Part shown: in pieces, positions 43,778-53,487 of the stretch
Numbering within the stretch: the first letter of the stretch is position 1
How the letters are laid out: every line of letters starts with the position of its first letter
Assembly: GCA_003343995.1 (NCBI GenBank)
Contig: QAKE01000084.1
Location: 1 to 64,000, forward strand
Reading direction: 5' to 3'
Length of the DNA stretch: 64,000 bases
Source: Bacillota bacterium
GTDB taxonomy: Bacteria; Bacillota; Clostridia; Christensenellales; Borkfalkiaceae
The notes under the pieces: generated by a model
Database searches by the model: none
What the model was told of the DNA's origin: nothing
What the model saw: only the letters and a program-made list of their open reading frames with translations
Made by a program: the position numbers and the translations under genes

Positions 43778-44692
43778 ATGAAGACTCAAACGAATCAGGC
43801 GAAAAATATGCGGGTGCGTCAACAGCGAATTTTTTTGTTCGCGATACTTACCGTGCCCGTATTATATTTTTTAATCGTGTACTGTTACGTGAACGCCAGC
43901 TCTTTTTTGATGGCATTCCGCGATATGGATCATAATTGGTCTCTCGATAATTTTCAATTGTTTTTTGATGAACTGCTTTCGGAAAACGGAACGGTGGGGA
44001 TTTCTTTGCGCAATACGGCGATTTATTTCGTGCTCGGGCTGCTTTTTTTTCCGACCGGTATCGTCATCAGTTATTTTTTGTTTAAAAAGATCATCGGTTA
44101 TCGGTTTTTCAGGGTAGTATTTTATCTGCCCAGCATTATTTCCGCCATCGTGTTCGTGACGGTGTTTAAGGAATTTATCCAGCCTACGGGACCGATTGCG
44201 ATTTTGTTTGAAAAGATAGGAAAGCCGTTTCCCGCATCGGGATTGTTGGTCAACGAAAAAACCGCCACTTGGGCAATTGTGTTTTACTGCATTTGGGTTG
44301 GGTTTCCTACGAACATGCTCATGTGGAGCGGAGCTCTCACCCGCGTGCCCCGCGACGTGTTTGAGGCTGCTTGTTTAGACGGGTGCGGTACGTTTAAAGA
44401 ACTGAATTATATTGTTTTACCGCTGATTTTTCCCACAATTTCCTCGCTTTTGATTCTTTCGTTTACGGGATTTCTCAACGCGGGCGGTCCGATTCTGCTG
44501 TTTACAAACGGTGCGGCGCAGACTTCCACGCTTGGGTTTTGGATGTTCAATCAGGTCTATTCCAATACGGGGGGCGGCAGCGGCTTTTACGGCGTGCTTT
44601 CCGCAGGGGGATTGTTTTTTACGCTGATCGCCACGCCGGTCGTTTTATTTATCCGCTGGGCGGTGGAAAGAATTCCCGCCGTGGAATATTGA
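43778..44692 (+). CDS. ABC sugar permease, MalF/UgpA type (cassette 2)
   Basis: 304 aa with six transmembrane segments and the EAA-like loop EAACLDGCGTFKELNYIVLPLI. ATG 43778 has AAGGGGA just upstream. It heads the second operon and is separated from its partner permease by the GH123-like enzyme gene, an unusual order. More AT-rich than cassette 1. Confidence 0.9.
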   Translation: MKTQTNQAKNMRVRQQRIFLFAILTVPVLYFLIVYCYVNASSFLMAFRDMDHNWSLDNFQLFFDELLSENGTVGISLRNTAIYFVLGLLFFPTGIVISYFLFKKIIGYRFFRVVFYLPSIISAIVFVTVFKEFIQPTGPIAILFEKIGKPFPASGLLVNEKTATWAIVFYCIWVGFPTNMLMWSGALTRVPRDVFEAACLDGCGTFKELNYIVLPLIFPTISSLLILSFTGFLNAGGPILLFTNGAAQTSTLGFWMFNQVYSNTGGGSGFYGVLSAGGLFFTLIATPVVLFIRWAVERIPAVEY

Positions 44693-44700
44693 GGGGGACT

Positions 44701-47199
44701 ATGCTGTACGCATTGAAGGAAACGGAAAAAATCACGAAATACGGCAAGTATAACGGCACGGATATTCTGGTGTTGAGCGGCGCGGGCGGAGAAACGCTGT
44801 TTGCGCATTGCGCATTGACTTGCGACGGTGCGGAGCGGGTGCGTTCCGTGGAAATGCGGCCGTTTCGCGGCGGCGATACATGGAGTTTGCAGCCGGAAAT
44901 TTTTTGGGAAGAAAGCGTGCGTATCCGTCAGCCGTCCTGTTCTTACGGGACTATGGGGGAGGTGTTCGACGTGTTGTTGCCGTTTTCGGACGCGCTTGCC
45001 CGTGAAAACGGAACGCTTGTCGAGGCAAAGGCGAATCAGCCGATACTGATTTCCTTTATTCTTCCTCATGACGCTGAGAGGGGCGAGTATGACGGAGAAA
45101 TTGCCGTTATAACGGACAAATGCGAATATCTCCTATTCGTGCGGCTGACGGTGTTCGGATTTTCGCTATCCAAAAGAAATAACGCCCGATCGGCGTTTGC
45201 GGTGTGGTACGAAAACGAAAAGGTGATCGAGGAAACGCCCGACGCGCCGCCGCACGGCGAAAAATACGATACGTATTTAAAATATTACGAACTGTTGAAA
45301 AAATATCGCATTTCCGCAACAGAACTTCCGGTGCGGAGCGCGCGCAACGGCGAATATTGCGCCGCTTGCGACGCGAACATCTTTGCCTTTGAACCGCGGC
45401 GCGGCATTTCGCCGGAAGATACCGATAATTTTATAGGCGCGGCAAAAATTGCCGCCGCAGACGACGGCGTGGCGTGTTATTCCCTGCCTTATGACGTCGT
45501 CGTCACCGACGGCGTTCCCGCGGTCGATACGGATAAGCTCTATGCATTGCTGACCGCAATGGTAAACGAAAGCGACGATACTCTCGATTTGTTTGAAAAG
45601 GCGTATTTTTATGTGACTTTTATCGATGAGCCGTCTGCCGCGATGTTTCCGTTGGTGCGCAGCGTAACCGATTCCGTAAGGGAAACTTTATTCCGCGTGG
45701 CGAAGGACTGTGATTTTACCGCTAAACCGAAGGTAAGACGTTCGCTTTTGTCGGTGGAAAACGTTGTGCCTTCTTGGCCGGAAGAAAAACTGTACGGAGG
45801 CGTGGATACGTGGTGTCCCACGTTTTCCGGCTGGCATGCGCCGGAATTCGTTTGCGGTATGCGGTCGATGATCGATCTCGGATCGAGAAATTGGTGGTAC
45901 GGTTGCGTTTCGCCTTGGTATCCGTTCCCGTCCTATCATTTGGACGAACCGCTGCTCGGAGCTCGTTCGGAGGGAATATTACGCGGTCTGTTCGGCGTGG
46001 AGGGCAACCTCTATTGGGCGGTCAACAGCGACAGGCACTATGATAAAGAGAATAAAAAAATGGTCGAGGAGGACGTTTACGGCGGGGATTTTTTCTGGAA
46101 GGAATCCAACGGCGAGGGGATCCTTACTTTTGACGGCAGGCGTTTCGGCGTAAGCGGTCCGTTGGCATCGTTGCGGCTTGCCGCCGTTTGTCAAGGTCAT
46201 CAGGATTACGAATATTTTCTGCTTTTGAAGGATCGGTTGGAAAAACTCAGCCTTGATTACTCCGTTTCCTTTGACGCGCAGGGCTATCTTCGCCCCATTG
46301 CGGAAAAAGCGTTTTACGGCACGGCGATCACCGACGAGAGCAAATTTACCGTTTTGCGGCGGGAGCTTGCGGAAAGCATCGTCGCGGCGAGGAAGGGTGT
46401 CGCAGTGCAAATCGGCGATCCCGATGCGCGCCGCAGGCTTGCCGAAGTTACGGTATATGCGCCCGCGGGTGCAAAGGTGTGCGGCGGCGGGTTGTTGAAA
46501 ATTTATCCCGCGGGTTCGGGAGAAGCGCATGTGTTCGCCGTCGAACTCGGCAAAAGCGACGTATATTTTGTTGCGGAGGCGGAAATCGGCGGTGAAATCG
46601 TAGAGATCAACCGTCTGGTGTCGCCGCCCGTCGTTCCGCTCGATATCGGTTTGTTTGAGACGGAGCGCTGCGTTTTGGAAACGCGCGGCGACAGGGTGTA
46701 TTGCCGTACCGATGGAATAGACAACGATTGCGCGCCGAGATTGACGTTAAACGGATCTTTTGATTTTACCCGCCTTGACAGCGTTATTTTGGAAACGCAA
46801 TCGCTGGTTGCCGAGCCGTTCAGTTTATCCGTCGTATTCGTTGACGGAAAGGGGCGGAATTTTAACGCGGGATATACGGTGGCGGATAAAGAAACACGCC
46901 GCGCGCGTATTCATTTCAATCCGGCGATGCAGTTGAACGGTTGGCGGGAAGTTAAACATACGACGGCATTCTCCCATTATGACGAACAAACCGCGGCGAT
47001 GAATGCGTTCGATATTTTCGATGTGCGAAAAATCATCGTGGAAATCCAAGCGGCACGAGAGTTTTGCTCGCTTGCGCCCCGTCAGTTGAGATATAGCGCA
47101 TGCACGTTTGCGATAGACGGTGTTTCCTATACGGAATGGACCGATAAAAATCCGCACGATTACGCGTTTTTGCGTGTGGGAAAGGAGGCGAAATCATGA
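44701..47199 (+). CDS. cytoplasmic DUF4091/GH123-like glycosidase
   Basis: 832 aa without a signal peptide. Central TIM-barrel-like domain with the DE dyad at D309-E310 in TFIDEPS, the pair used by GH123 beta-N-acetylgalactosaminidases (substrate-assisted). The DUF4091 segment shows WWYGCVSPWYPFP, LPRIF-like and GNLYWAVNS. N- and C-terminal beta domains flank it. Aligns end to end in signatures with the secreted paralogue at 49783. Placed between the two permeases of cassette 2, so it should act on imported oligosaccharides. ATG 44701 with GAGGGGGA site. Confidence 0.82.
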   Translation: MLYALKETEKITKYGKYNGTDILVLSGAGGETLFAHCALTCDGAERVRSVEMRPFRGGDTWSLQPEIFWEESVRIRQPSCSYGTMGEVFDVLLPFSDALARENGTLVEAKANQPILISFILPHDAERGEYDGEIAVITDKCEYLLFVRLTVFGFSLSKRNNARSAFAVWYENEKVIEETPDAPPHGEKYDTYLKYYELLKKYRISATELPVRSARNGEYCAACDANIFAFEPRRGISPEDTDNFIGAAKIAAADDGVACYSLPYDVVVTDGVPAVDTDKLYALLTAMVNESDDTLDLFEKAYFYVTFIDEPSAAMFPLVRSVTDSVRETLFRVAKDCDFTAKPKVRRSLLSVENVVPSWPEEKLYGGVDTWCPTFSGWHAPEFVCGMRSMIDLGSRNWWYGCVSPWYPFPSYHLDEPLLGARSEGILRGLFGVEGNLYWAVNSDRHYDKENKKMVEEDVYGGDFFWKESNGEGILTFDGRRFGVSGPLASLRLAAVCQGHQDYEYFLLLKDRLEKLSLDYSVSFDAQGYLRPIAEKAFYGTAITDESKFTVLRRELAESIVAARKGVAVQIGDPDARRRLAEVTVYAPAGAKVCGGGLLKIYPAGSGEAHVFAVELGKSDVYFVAEAEIGGEIVEINRLVSPPVVPLDIGLFETERCVLETRGDRVYCRTDGIDNDCAPRLTLNGSFDFTRLDSVILETQSLVAEPFSLSVVFVDGKGRNFNAGYTVADKETRRARIHFNPAMQLNGWREVKHTTAFSHYDEQTAAMNAFDIFDVRKIIVEIQAAREFCSLAPRQLRYSACTFAIDGVSYTEWTDKNPHDYAFLRVGKEAKS

Positions 47200-48122
47200 A
47201 ACTGAGCAAGTTTCAACGCATAAAAAACAAGATATTCGAGCCGCGCGGTTTGTTGGAAAAACGCTCGGGCGGCGGGAAAATCGTGTTTGCCGTCTTTTTT
47301 GTGCTGTTCGCGCTGTACGCGCTCAGTTTACTGTATCCGCTTTTTTGGATGCTGATCAACTCCTTCCGCGACAGTACCGATTACGTTATCGCTATGGCGA
47401 CAGGAAATGCGTTTTCCCTGAAAATCGTTTGGAATCCGCAAAATTACGCCGACGTCATGAGCCTTATCACCGCGGCGGACGCGTCCTACGCGGCGATGGC
47501 GTGGAATTCGGTTTGGATTACGACGCTATCTTCCTTGCTCGCGGTCATTGTACCTACCGTAACGGCGTATGGGCTTGCCAAATACACGTTTCGTTTGCGC
47601 GGTACGTTGTATGCGATCGCCATCGTTACGATGATATTGCCCATTGTCGGCAACGGTGGAGCGACGTTAAAGTTCTGGGCGGGCGTGGGTGCGTATAATA
47701 CGCCGTTCTATATCTTTTTCAACGGCTTAGGCGGGCTCGGCGGCATGTATTTTTTGGTTATGTACGGTTTTTTCAAAAGCGTTCACTGGTCGTACGCGGA
47801 AGCGGTGTTTATAGACGGCGGCAACGATTTTACCGCGCTGTTCCGCGTGATGCTGCCGCAGGCGCTCAACATGATGACTTTGTTTTTCATCATGAATTTT
47901 ATGGCAGGCTGGAACGAATACCAGAATCTCTTAATCTATATGCCCAGTTATCCTACGTTGGCGACGGGAATGTATCTCGTTTCCAATACGTTGGAACGCA
48001 CGGGAAAAATGCCGCTTTACTATGCGGCGCTCACGATATCCATCATCCCCATTTTGGTGCTGTTTATTGCTTTTTCCAACCAGATTTTAACCAAGGTTAC
48101 CATCAGCGGAATCAAAGGTTGA
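47196..48122 (+). CDS. ABC sugar permease, MalG/UgpE type (cassette 2)
   Basis: 308 aa with six transmembrane segments and EAA-like loop EAVFIDGGNDFTALFRVMLPQAL. Overlaps the previous gene by four bases (ATGA), so it is co-translated with the enzyme. Ends SGIKG. Partner of the permease at 43778. Confidence 0.92.
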   Translation: MKLSKFQRIKNKIFEPRGLLEKRSGGGKIVFAVFFVLFALYALSLLYPLFWMLINSFRDSTDYVIAMATGNAFSLKIVWNPQNYADVMSLITAADASYAAMAWNSVWITTLSSLLAVIVPTVTAYGLAKYTFRLRGTLYAIAIVTMILPIVGNGGATLKFWAGVGAYNTPFYIFFNGLGGLGGMYFLVMYGFFKSVHWSYAEAVFIDGGNDFTALFRVMLPQALNMMTLFFIMNFMAGWNEYQNLLIYMPSYPTLATGMYLVSNTLERTGKMPLYYAALTISIIPILVLFIAFSNQILTKVTISGIKG

Positions 48123-48155
48123 ATTTAGATAATCTTAAACGGAGGTTTATTATTT

Positions 48156-49778
48156 ATGAAGGTGAAAATGATACGTTTTTTTGCAGCCGTAACGGCGCTG
48201 ACGCTTTGTGTGTCGGGGCTTGCCGGCTGTAAAACGAAACCGGTGCAGGACGACGATCAACATCTGGAAATTTACGTGTTGAACGTGGGGTACGGTCATG
48301 AATTCGTGCCTGCTCTCGCGCAGGCGTTCGGAGAACTCGATTGGGTGAAGGAAAAATATCCCTCGTACAGCTATTCCTATAAATTTAACGATGACTGGGA
48401 TTACGCAAGAGACCAAATCAAACAAGGACCTACGGTAAATACCGCGGATGTTTTATTCGGCGATAATGTGCAAAGATTGTACGAAACCATGTATAAAAAC
48501 CAGCCGGTTCTTACTGATCTGGACGGAATTATGCAGGAAACGGTAATGGGGGAGGACGTCAAATATATCGATAAAATTTATTCCGACTATATTCCCATCA
48601 ATACCGATCCGAATACCGGACATATGATTGCCGTACCTTGGGGGATGAGTTTGAGTTCTCTTTTATACAACGAAACGGTTTTTAACGCATTAAATGTCGG
48701 CGAATTGCCGGTTACGACCGATGGCTTCGTGGAGGTGCTGAAAGCGGTTAAGGCGAAAAACGGACAGGATTCGGCGTATAAATACAGCTGGGCTTTGACT
48801 GGCTGCGATGCGGTGAATTATTGGAAAAACGCTTTTACGTATTGGTGGGCTCAATATCAGGGGCTGGAGGAATATCAAAATTTTTACCGTTTGGCGTCCG
48901 AAGGGAAAATCAGCCGTTCGGTATTCGAACAGCAAGGCAGATTAAAGGCATTGACAGCCATGGAGGAAATACTTTCCGGAGCGAACGGTTACATCAATCC
49001 TTCAACGGGTTCGTATAACTTTATGTCCGCGCAAACCAACTTTTTGATGGGTAACGGCATCTTTTATATGTGCGGAGATTGGTTCGATTACGAAATGCGC
49101 GCTCATATACCGGGGTTGCAGGCACAGGGATACGATTATGATTTTCGCATCATGCGTATGCCGATGCTCAGCAGCGTGCGCGAGGGGACGTCCATTCCCA
49201 GCGACGAAAAACTTGCCGATTTAATCCGTTTGATCGATGCCGGCAAAACGGCGGAGGATGCGGAGGTTCTTGCTACCGGTGCAACGAAAGCCGATTTTAA
49301 TAAAATAAAAACAGCGCGTGCGCTCGCCGATTTCGGCGGAGGACAGCTCAACGGATGTATTCCCTCTTATGCAACGGCGAAAAATCTTGCCATGGATTTC
49401 CTGCGTTGGCTCGCAACCGACGATGCAAACCGCATTTATGCCGAGGTGACGAAAGGCGCGAGCATGGGATTTATTTATGATTTAGAGGCGGATGCGCCGG
49501 AAGTTTATGCGAAAATCGCGCAAATGGAGCGGGATAAATTTGAATTGTTAAAAAGCGAAGACGTGAAATTTTTGCCGAGTTACGACAGTTTTCCCACGGT
49601 GTACAAGGGAACGCTTATGCCCTTGCAGGCGATACAATATAAATCTTACGAAACGGTATTTGGCAGAACGGACGACGGTTTTCAGTCCGCCGCGGAGCTT
49701 TACCAATACGATATCGATTATTATGCCAACGACAGCCGTTGGACGTTATTGCTCAATATGAGCGATATCCAAATGTAA
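48156..49778 (+). CDS. ABC transporter extracellular sugar-binding lipoprotein (cassette 2)
   Basis: 540 aa. Lipobox LAGC (C25), then a large type I solute-binding fold similar in size to cassette 1's protein but clearly different in sequence. Binds the glycan fragment for cassette 2. It is followed within five bases by the secreted GH123-like lipoprotein; the next ribosome site overlaps its stop. CGGAGG site upstream. Ligand unknown. Confidence 0.9.
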   Translation: MKVKMIRFFAAVTALTLCVSGLAGCKTKPVQDDDQHLEIYVLNVGYGHEFVPALAQAFGELDWVKEKYPSYSYSYKFNDDWDYARDQIKQGPTVNTADVLFGDNVQRLYETMYKNQPVLTDLDGIMQETVMGEDVKYIDKIYSDYIPINTDPNTGHMIAVPWGMSLSSLLYNETVFNALNVGELPVTTDGFVEVLKAVKAKNGQDSAYKYSWALTGCDAVNYWKNAFTYWWAQYQGLEEYQNFYRLASEGKISRSVFEQQGRLKALTAMEEILSGANGYINPSTGSYNFMSAQTNFLMGNGIFYMCGDWFDYEMRAHIPGLQAQGYDYDFRIMRMPMLSSVREGTSIPSDEKLADLIRLIDAGKTAEDAEVLATGATKADFNKIKTARALADFGGGQLNGCIPSYATAKNLAMDFLRWLATDDANRIYAEVTKGASMGFIYDLEADAPEVYAKIAQMERDKFELLKSEDVKFLPSYDSFPTVYKGTLMPLQAIQYKSYETVFGRTDDGFQSAAELYQYDIDYYANDSRWTLLLNMSDIQM

Positions 49779-49782
49779 GGAG

Positions 49783-52248
49783 ATGAAAATGAAATTTAAA
49801 CGATTTACGGCGATACTGCTTGCCGCGTTTGCCCTGACCGGCGCGGCGTGCAATCCCGCGCCCGACGGAGAAAATCCCTCCGGCGGAGGCGCGGTGGAAT
49901 TTTGGTCCACTTACGCGACGGAAAAGGTGCTTGCCTCCCGCGTGACGGAAAAATATAATTATACCCGTTTGCCCGCGGAGCTGAACGTCGACGCGGCGCT
50001 GGCGGAGTATGAGGGCGCGCAGCTGATCATGAGCGCCGAAGGCGACGTAAAAAGCTACGACGTAACGCTTTCCGATCTGACCTTCGGAAACAAGGTATAC
50101 GAAAAAGAAAACGTTAAAATTTACAATCAAAAGTATATCGAAGTCAACACGATCACCAACGGCCAGTCGTCTACGCTCGACGCGGGCGATTATCCCGACG
50201 CGCTTCTGCCTTTCGACGCGGCGAAAAAAGCCGGTGAAAACCGCATAGCGGCAGGCTGTAATCAGGGGATATATTTTGATTTTTGGATACCCGACACCAC
50301 CGCTGCCGGCACATATACCGGATCATTTACCGTCACGTACGACGGCAAGGAAAAATCCATTCCCGTTCGGCTGACGGTGCGCAACGTGAAAGTGAGCGAA
50401 ACGACGCACACAAAAACGTATTTTTCCGTGGATCACGGCTGGGGCGTTTCCAACGGGGAGCTCGATTCCTCCATCGATATCGTCAACGAATACAATCTTG
50501 CCCTTTCGGAATACCGTTTGGGCGGCGGACAATGGCCCGTGGGCATGACGGAGTATTGGATCGGTCAGTTCGGCAAAAATCCGCAGGATATCGAAGATTG
50601 GCTGAATTTGGTGTGGGACTATATCTCTCAGCCGAAAAATTCCACGCTCGCGCTGCCGTATCTCTTCGTATCGGACAGTACGGGGGAAAACATCGATCGT
50701 AAAATTTTGGAAGATACCATTTATGCGTTTGCCGCTCGTTGTTTGGAAGAGAATGTGAATCTCGTGGATAAACTGATCGGGTACTATACTATGATAGACG
50801 AACCCGATATGAAGGGCGACGGTTCCGTGCAGCACGTAAAAGACGTGATGGACAGAGTATATGCCGCTACCGAGGCAGCCGCGGTGCGCATTGAAAACGC
50901 CGAAGGCGACGCCGCGTTGAAATCGCAGATCGCCGAGTCTGTTCGCAACATCGAAACGGTCGTACCGGTGGGGCGGTATGTATCCGCAATGGCAGACAGC
51001 GTAGATACATGGTGCCCCGGTACGCACAATTACGATACCGAGAGCGGTCGCGCGCAGTTCGATTTGCCCGGTGAAAAATGGTGGTATACCTGCGTTGGTC
51101 CGTCCTATCCTTTGGCGAACTATCAAATTGAATCGGCAGGGTTTTTGCCGAGAATTTTCGATTGGCAGGCGGAAAAATACGGCATTACCGGCAATTTATA
51201 TTGGGCGGCAAACTATTATAAGGATGAAGACGGCAATCATCTGGAAGACTATTACCAAACGGCTGTTCGTTCGGTGGGCAGAAGCGGCGAAGCGTTTCTG
51301 TTTTATCCGGCAAAACCCTACGGTCTGGATAAACCCGTGGGAAGTCTGCGTTTGCACTACGCCCGTGACGGCATCGAAGACAAGGAATTGCTTTTGGCGC
51401 TCCGCGCGGGATATGAAAGGCTTTCTGCGGACAGCGGTTATTCTTTTACGGCGGACGACATTTTAAATTCCATGTACGATTCCCTGTTTGACGGCATGAA
51501 GATACAAACTTCTTCCGAACGCTTTTATCGGGTACGCAAGCAGATGCTCGATCTGGCGGAACTTTTTGCAAGCGATGCGAAATTCGCCGTTTCCCGAAGA
51601 GAAGTCGAAGGCAATAACGTCGATTTTGAAATCGTGCTTTCTGCAGATTGTTCTTTGAAGGCGAAAGGAGAAACGCAAAACCCCGTCGGCACTTACGGCA
51701 ACGGAGAAAACGAGATAAAGGTATATCGTCTTTCCGCGTCGCGTACGGAGGGCGGAGAGCTGAACCTGACCATCGCGTCAGGAACGGAGGAAAAAGAGTT
51801 TTCCCTGCCCTTGGGCGGGGCAGCGGTGCAGACCGATGCGTCGCAGTGGATCGACGGCGCGGAGGTGCTGAGCGGTACGGCGGAACAAGCGGGAGAACTC
51901 GCAGAAATCACGTTTAACGCTTCTACCGGTTCTACGCAGCGGTTGGTGATTTCCGGAGAATTTTTAAGCGCCGTCGGTAAAGAAACCGATCAGGTATCCT
52001 TTGAACTCAAAGGGACTGCGGGATTGAAATACAGTATCTGTTTCGAGTATGAAAGATCTGTGCTGTATCATGAAATTGCGGCGGGTACGCTTGCGAACGA
52101 CGATTTGACGACGATAACGGTGCGCAATATTTACGGATTCCCGTGGAACAGCGGTAAAGTGAAAAAAGTGCACATTTATTTCGGCGATAAAGGCGACGGC
52201 GCCCGAACCGTTTCCGTCGGCTCGATCAGCGTTACCGCGTTAGGTTAA
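49783..52248 (+). CDS. secreted DUF4091/GH123-like glycosidase lipoprotein
   Basis: 821 aa. Lipobox GAAC (C23). An N-terminal beta domain precedes the DUF4091/GH123-like barrel with DE dyad D339-E340 in TMIDEPD, SVDTWCPGTH, and KWWYTCVGPSYP, GNLYWAANYY. C-terminal beta-sandwich (about 600-821). It is the surface counterpart of the cytoplasmic enzyme at 44701, so polymer cleavage outside and oligomer cleavage inside is a simple reading. Activity is inferred from the dyad and not tested. Confidence 0.85.
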   Translation: MKMKFKRFTAILLAAFALTGAACNPAPDGENPSGGGAVEFWSTYATEKVLASRVTEKYNYTRLPAELNVDAALAEYEGAQLIMSAEGDVKSYDVTLSDLTFGNKVYEKENVKIYNQKYIEVNTITNGQSSTLDAGDYPDALLPFDAAKKAGENRIAAGCNQGIYFDFWIPDTTAAGTYTGSFTVTYDGKEKSIPVRLTVRNVKVSETTHTKTYFSVDHGWGVSNGELDSSIDIVNEYNLALSEYRLGGGQWPVGMTEYWIGQFGKNPQDIEDWLNLVWDYISQPKNSTLALPYLFVSDSTGENIDRKILEDTIYAFAARCLEENVNLVDKLIGYYTMIDEPDMKGDGSVQHVKDVMDRVYAATEAAAVRIENAEGDAALKSQIAESVRNIETVVPVGRYVSAMADSVDTWCPGTHNYDTESGRAQFDLPGEKWWYTCVGPSYPLANYQIESAGFLPRIFDWQAEKYGITGNLYWAANYYKDEDGNHLEDYYQTAVRSVGRSGEAFLFYPAKPYGLDKPVGSLRLHYARDGIEDKELLLALRAGYERLSADSGYSFTADDILNSMYDSLFDGMKIQTSSERFYRVRKQMLDLAELFASDAKFAVSRREVEGNNVDFEIVLSADCSLKAKGETQNPVGTYGNGENEIKVYRLSASRTEGGELNLTIASGTEEKEFSLPLGGAAVQTDASQWIDGAEVLSGTAEQAGELAEITFNASTGSTQRLVISGEFLSAVGKETDQVSFELKGTAGLKYSICFEYERSVLYHEIAAGTLANDDLTTITVRNIYGFPWNSGKVKKVHIYFGDKGDGARTVSVGSISVTALG

Positions 52249-52258
52249 GGAGGATTAT

Positions 52259-53470
52259 ATGAAAAGATTTTTATGTCTGGTTCTTGCTGTTGCGCTGTCT
52301 GCCGCTTTGTTCGCAGCGGCGGGGTGCAATCAAGAGGAGCAAACTCCCGCGCTTCAGCCTATCGTTTTAAGAAGTTTTGAAGAGTATAACCCCGATTTCA
52401 TGACGTTGAAAATGTCGCGCAATTTTGGGGAAATCAGTGTGAATACCGATGAAAAATACGTTGCAAAGGGCAAGCAGTCGGCAAAATTCAATATTCGCGG
52501 AGGTTATTATCATACCCAGACGCCTTCGGTAAACATGCCGTTTTTTTCCTCTCTTGCGGGGTACAACTATAAAGAGCTTTCCAAATACGAATCGGTAGGA
52601 ATGCAGGTTTATAACGACGAAACTTTCGACATTCCGATGTACTGGAATTTTACGTTTTTCGACGGGCAGGCGTCGCCTCGCAATACCGTCGTTCTGAAAT
52701 CAGGTTGGAACGACGTATCGCTTAAAATCGATTGCGACATACTGAATATGTTCTATGATCTGAAAAACTGCAACGGTCTTACGCTGGAATTTGACGATTA
52801 TTCTCTGGACGAGGAGGGGAATTACGTCGCGTATGAAGATACGCCGACGATTTATGTGGATGAAGTCATGCTTTATCCCTCGCCGACGGAATATACTGCG
52901 CCGGAAGTGGATATCGTGCTCGATCCTTATGAAATTTGCAAATTTGAAAAGGCGTATCAAGCGTATATTTTGAAACCCGATTCCGATAACGGTTTCGTGC
53001 CGGAAACCTCGATCGTGCGTGAAGATAACGGCGTTATTCCCACTGAAGGGATGAAAATGCTCAAAGCGACTTTCCCGAAAGGCAGCGGCGGATACGCGCG
53101 GTTATCGTTTTCCGCAAAACTCAGCGATAAAATCAATTGGGCGCAATATATAAATCAGGTAAACGAATATTGTATCGCATACGATGCGTTTAACGCGACC
53201 AACACGCAGCAAAGCTTGGCTACGTACTATATTTGGGGCGGCGTAAAGGAATGGCCCGATCCGAACCTCAACTGGGGAATCAACATGGAGGCGACGAACA
53301 CCTCGCTGCCCATGAGTCAATGGATCACGTACAGAATGCCTCTTTCCACCGTTTACGAATGGGATGAACGCACGCTGAAAGAAGAGATGCACATGTTTAT
53401 GATGTTCAATGACGATATTCCGGAAGGGGGAAGCGTATACTTCGACAACTTCCGTATCGAAAAAATTTAA
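52259..53470 (+). CDS. surface lipoprotein, beta-sandwich (carbohydrate-binding-like)
   Basis: 403 aa. Lipobox AAGC (C23). Two beta-sandwich-like halves: about 30-215 (LRSFEEYNPDFMTLKMSRNFG...DEVMLYPSP) and about 225-403, ending in YFDNFRIEKI. The FEEY/DNFRI pattern is like carbohydrate-binding modules fused in glycan loci. No catalytic site is seen. GGAGG site. Its role is probably substrate capture. Confidence 0.75.
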   Translation: MKRFLCLVLAVALSAALFAAAGCNQEEQTPALQPIVLRSFEEYNPDFMTLKMSRNFGEISVNTDEKYVAKGKQSAKFNIRGGYYHTQTPSVNMPFFSSLAGYNYKELSKYESVGMQVYNDETFDIPMYWNFTFFDGQASPRNTVVLKSGWNDVSLKIDCDILNMFYDLKNCNGLTLEFDDYSLDEEGNYVAYEDTPTIYVDEVMLYPSPTEYTAPEVDIVLDPYEICKFEKAYQAYILKPDSDNGFVPETSIVREDNGVIPTEGMKMLKATFPKGSGGYARLSFSAKLSDKINWAQYINQVNEYCIAYDAFNATNTQQSLATYYIWGGVKEWPDPNLNWGINMEATNTSLPMSQWITYRMPLSTVYEWDERTLKEEMHMFMMFNDDIPEGGSVYFDNFRIEKI

Positions 53471-53487
53471 CGAAAGGAGATGGGAAA

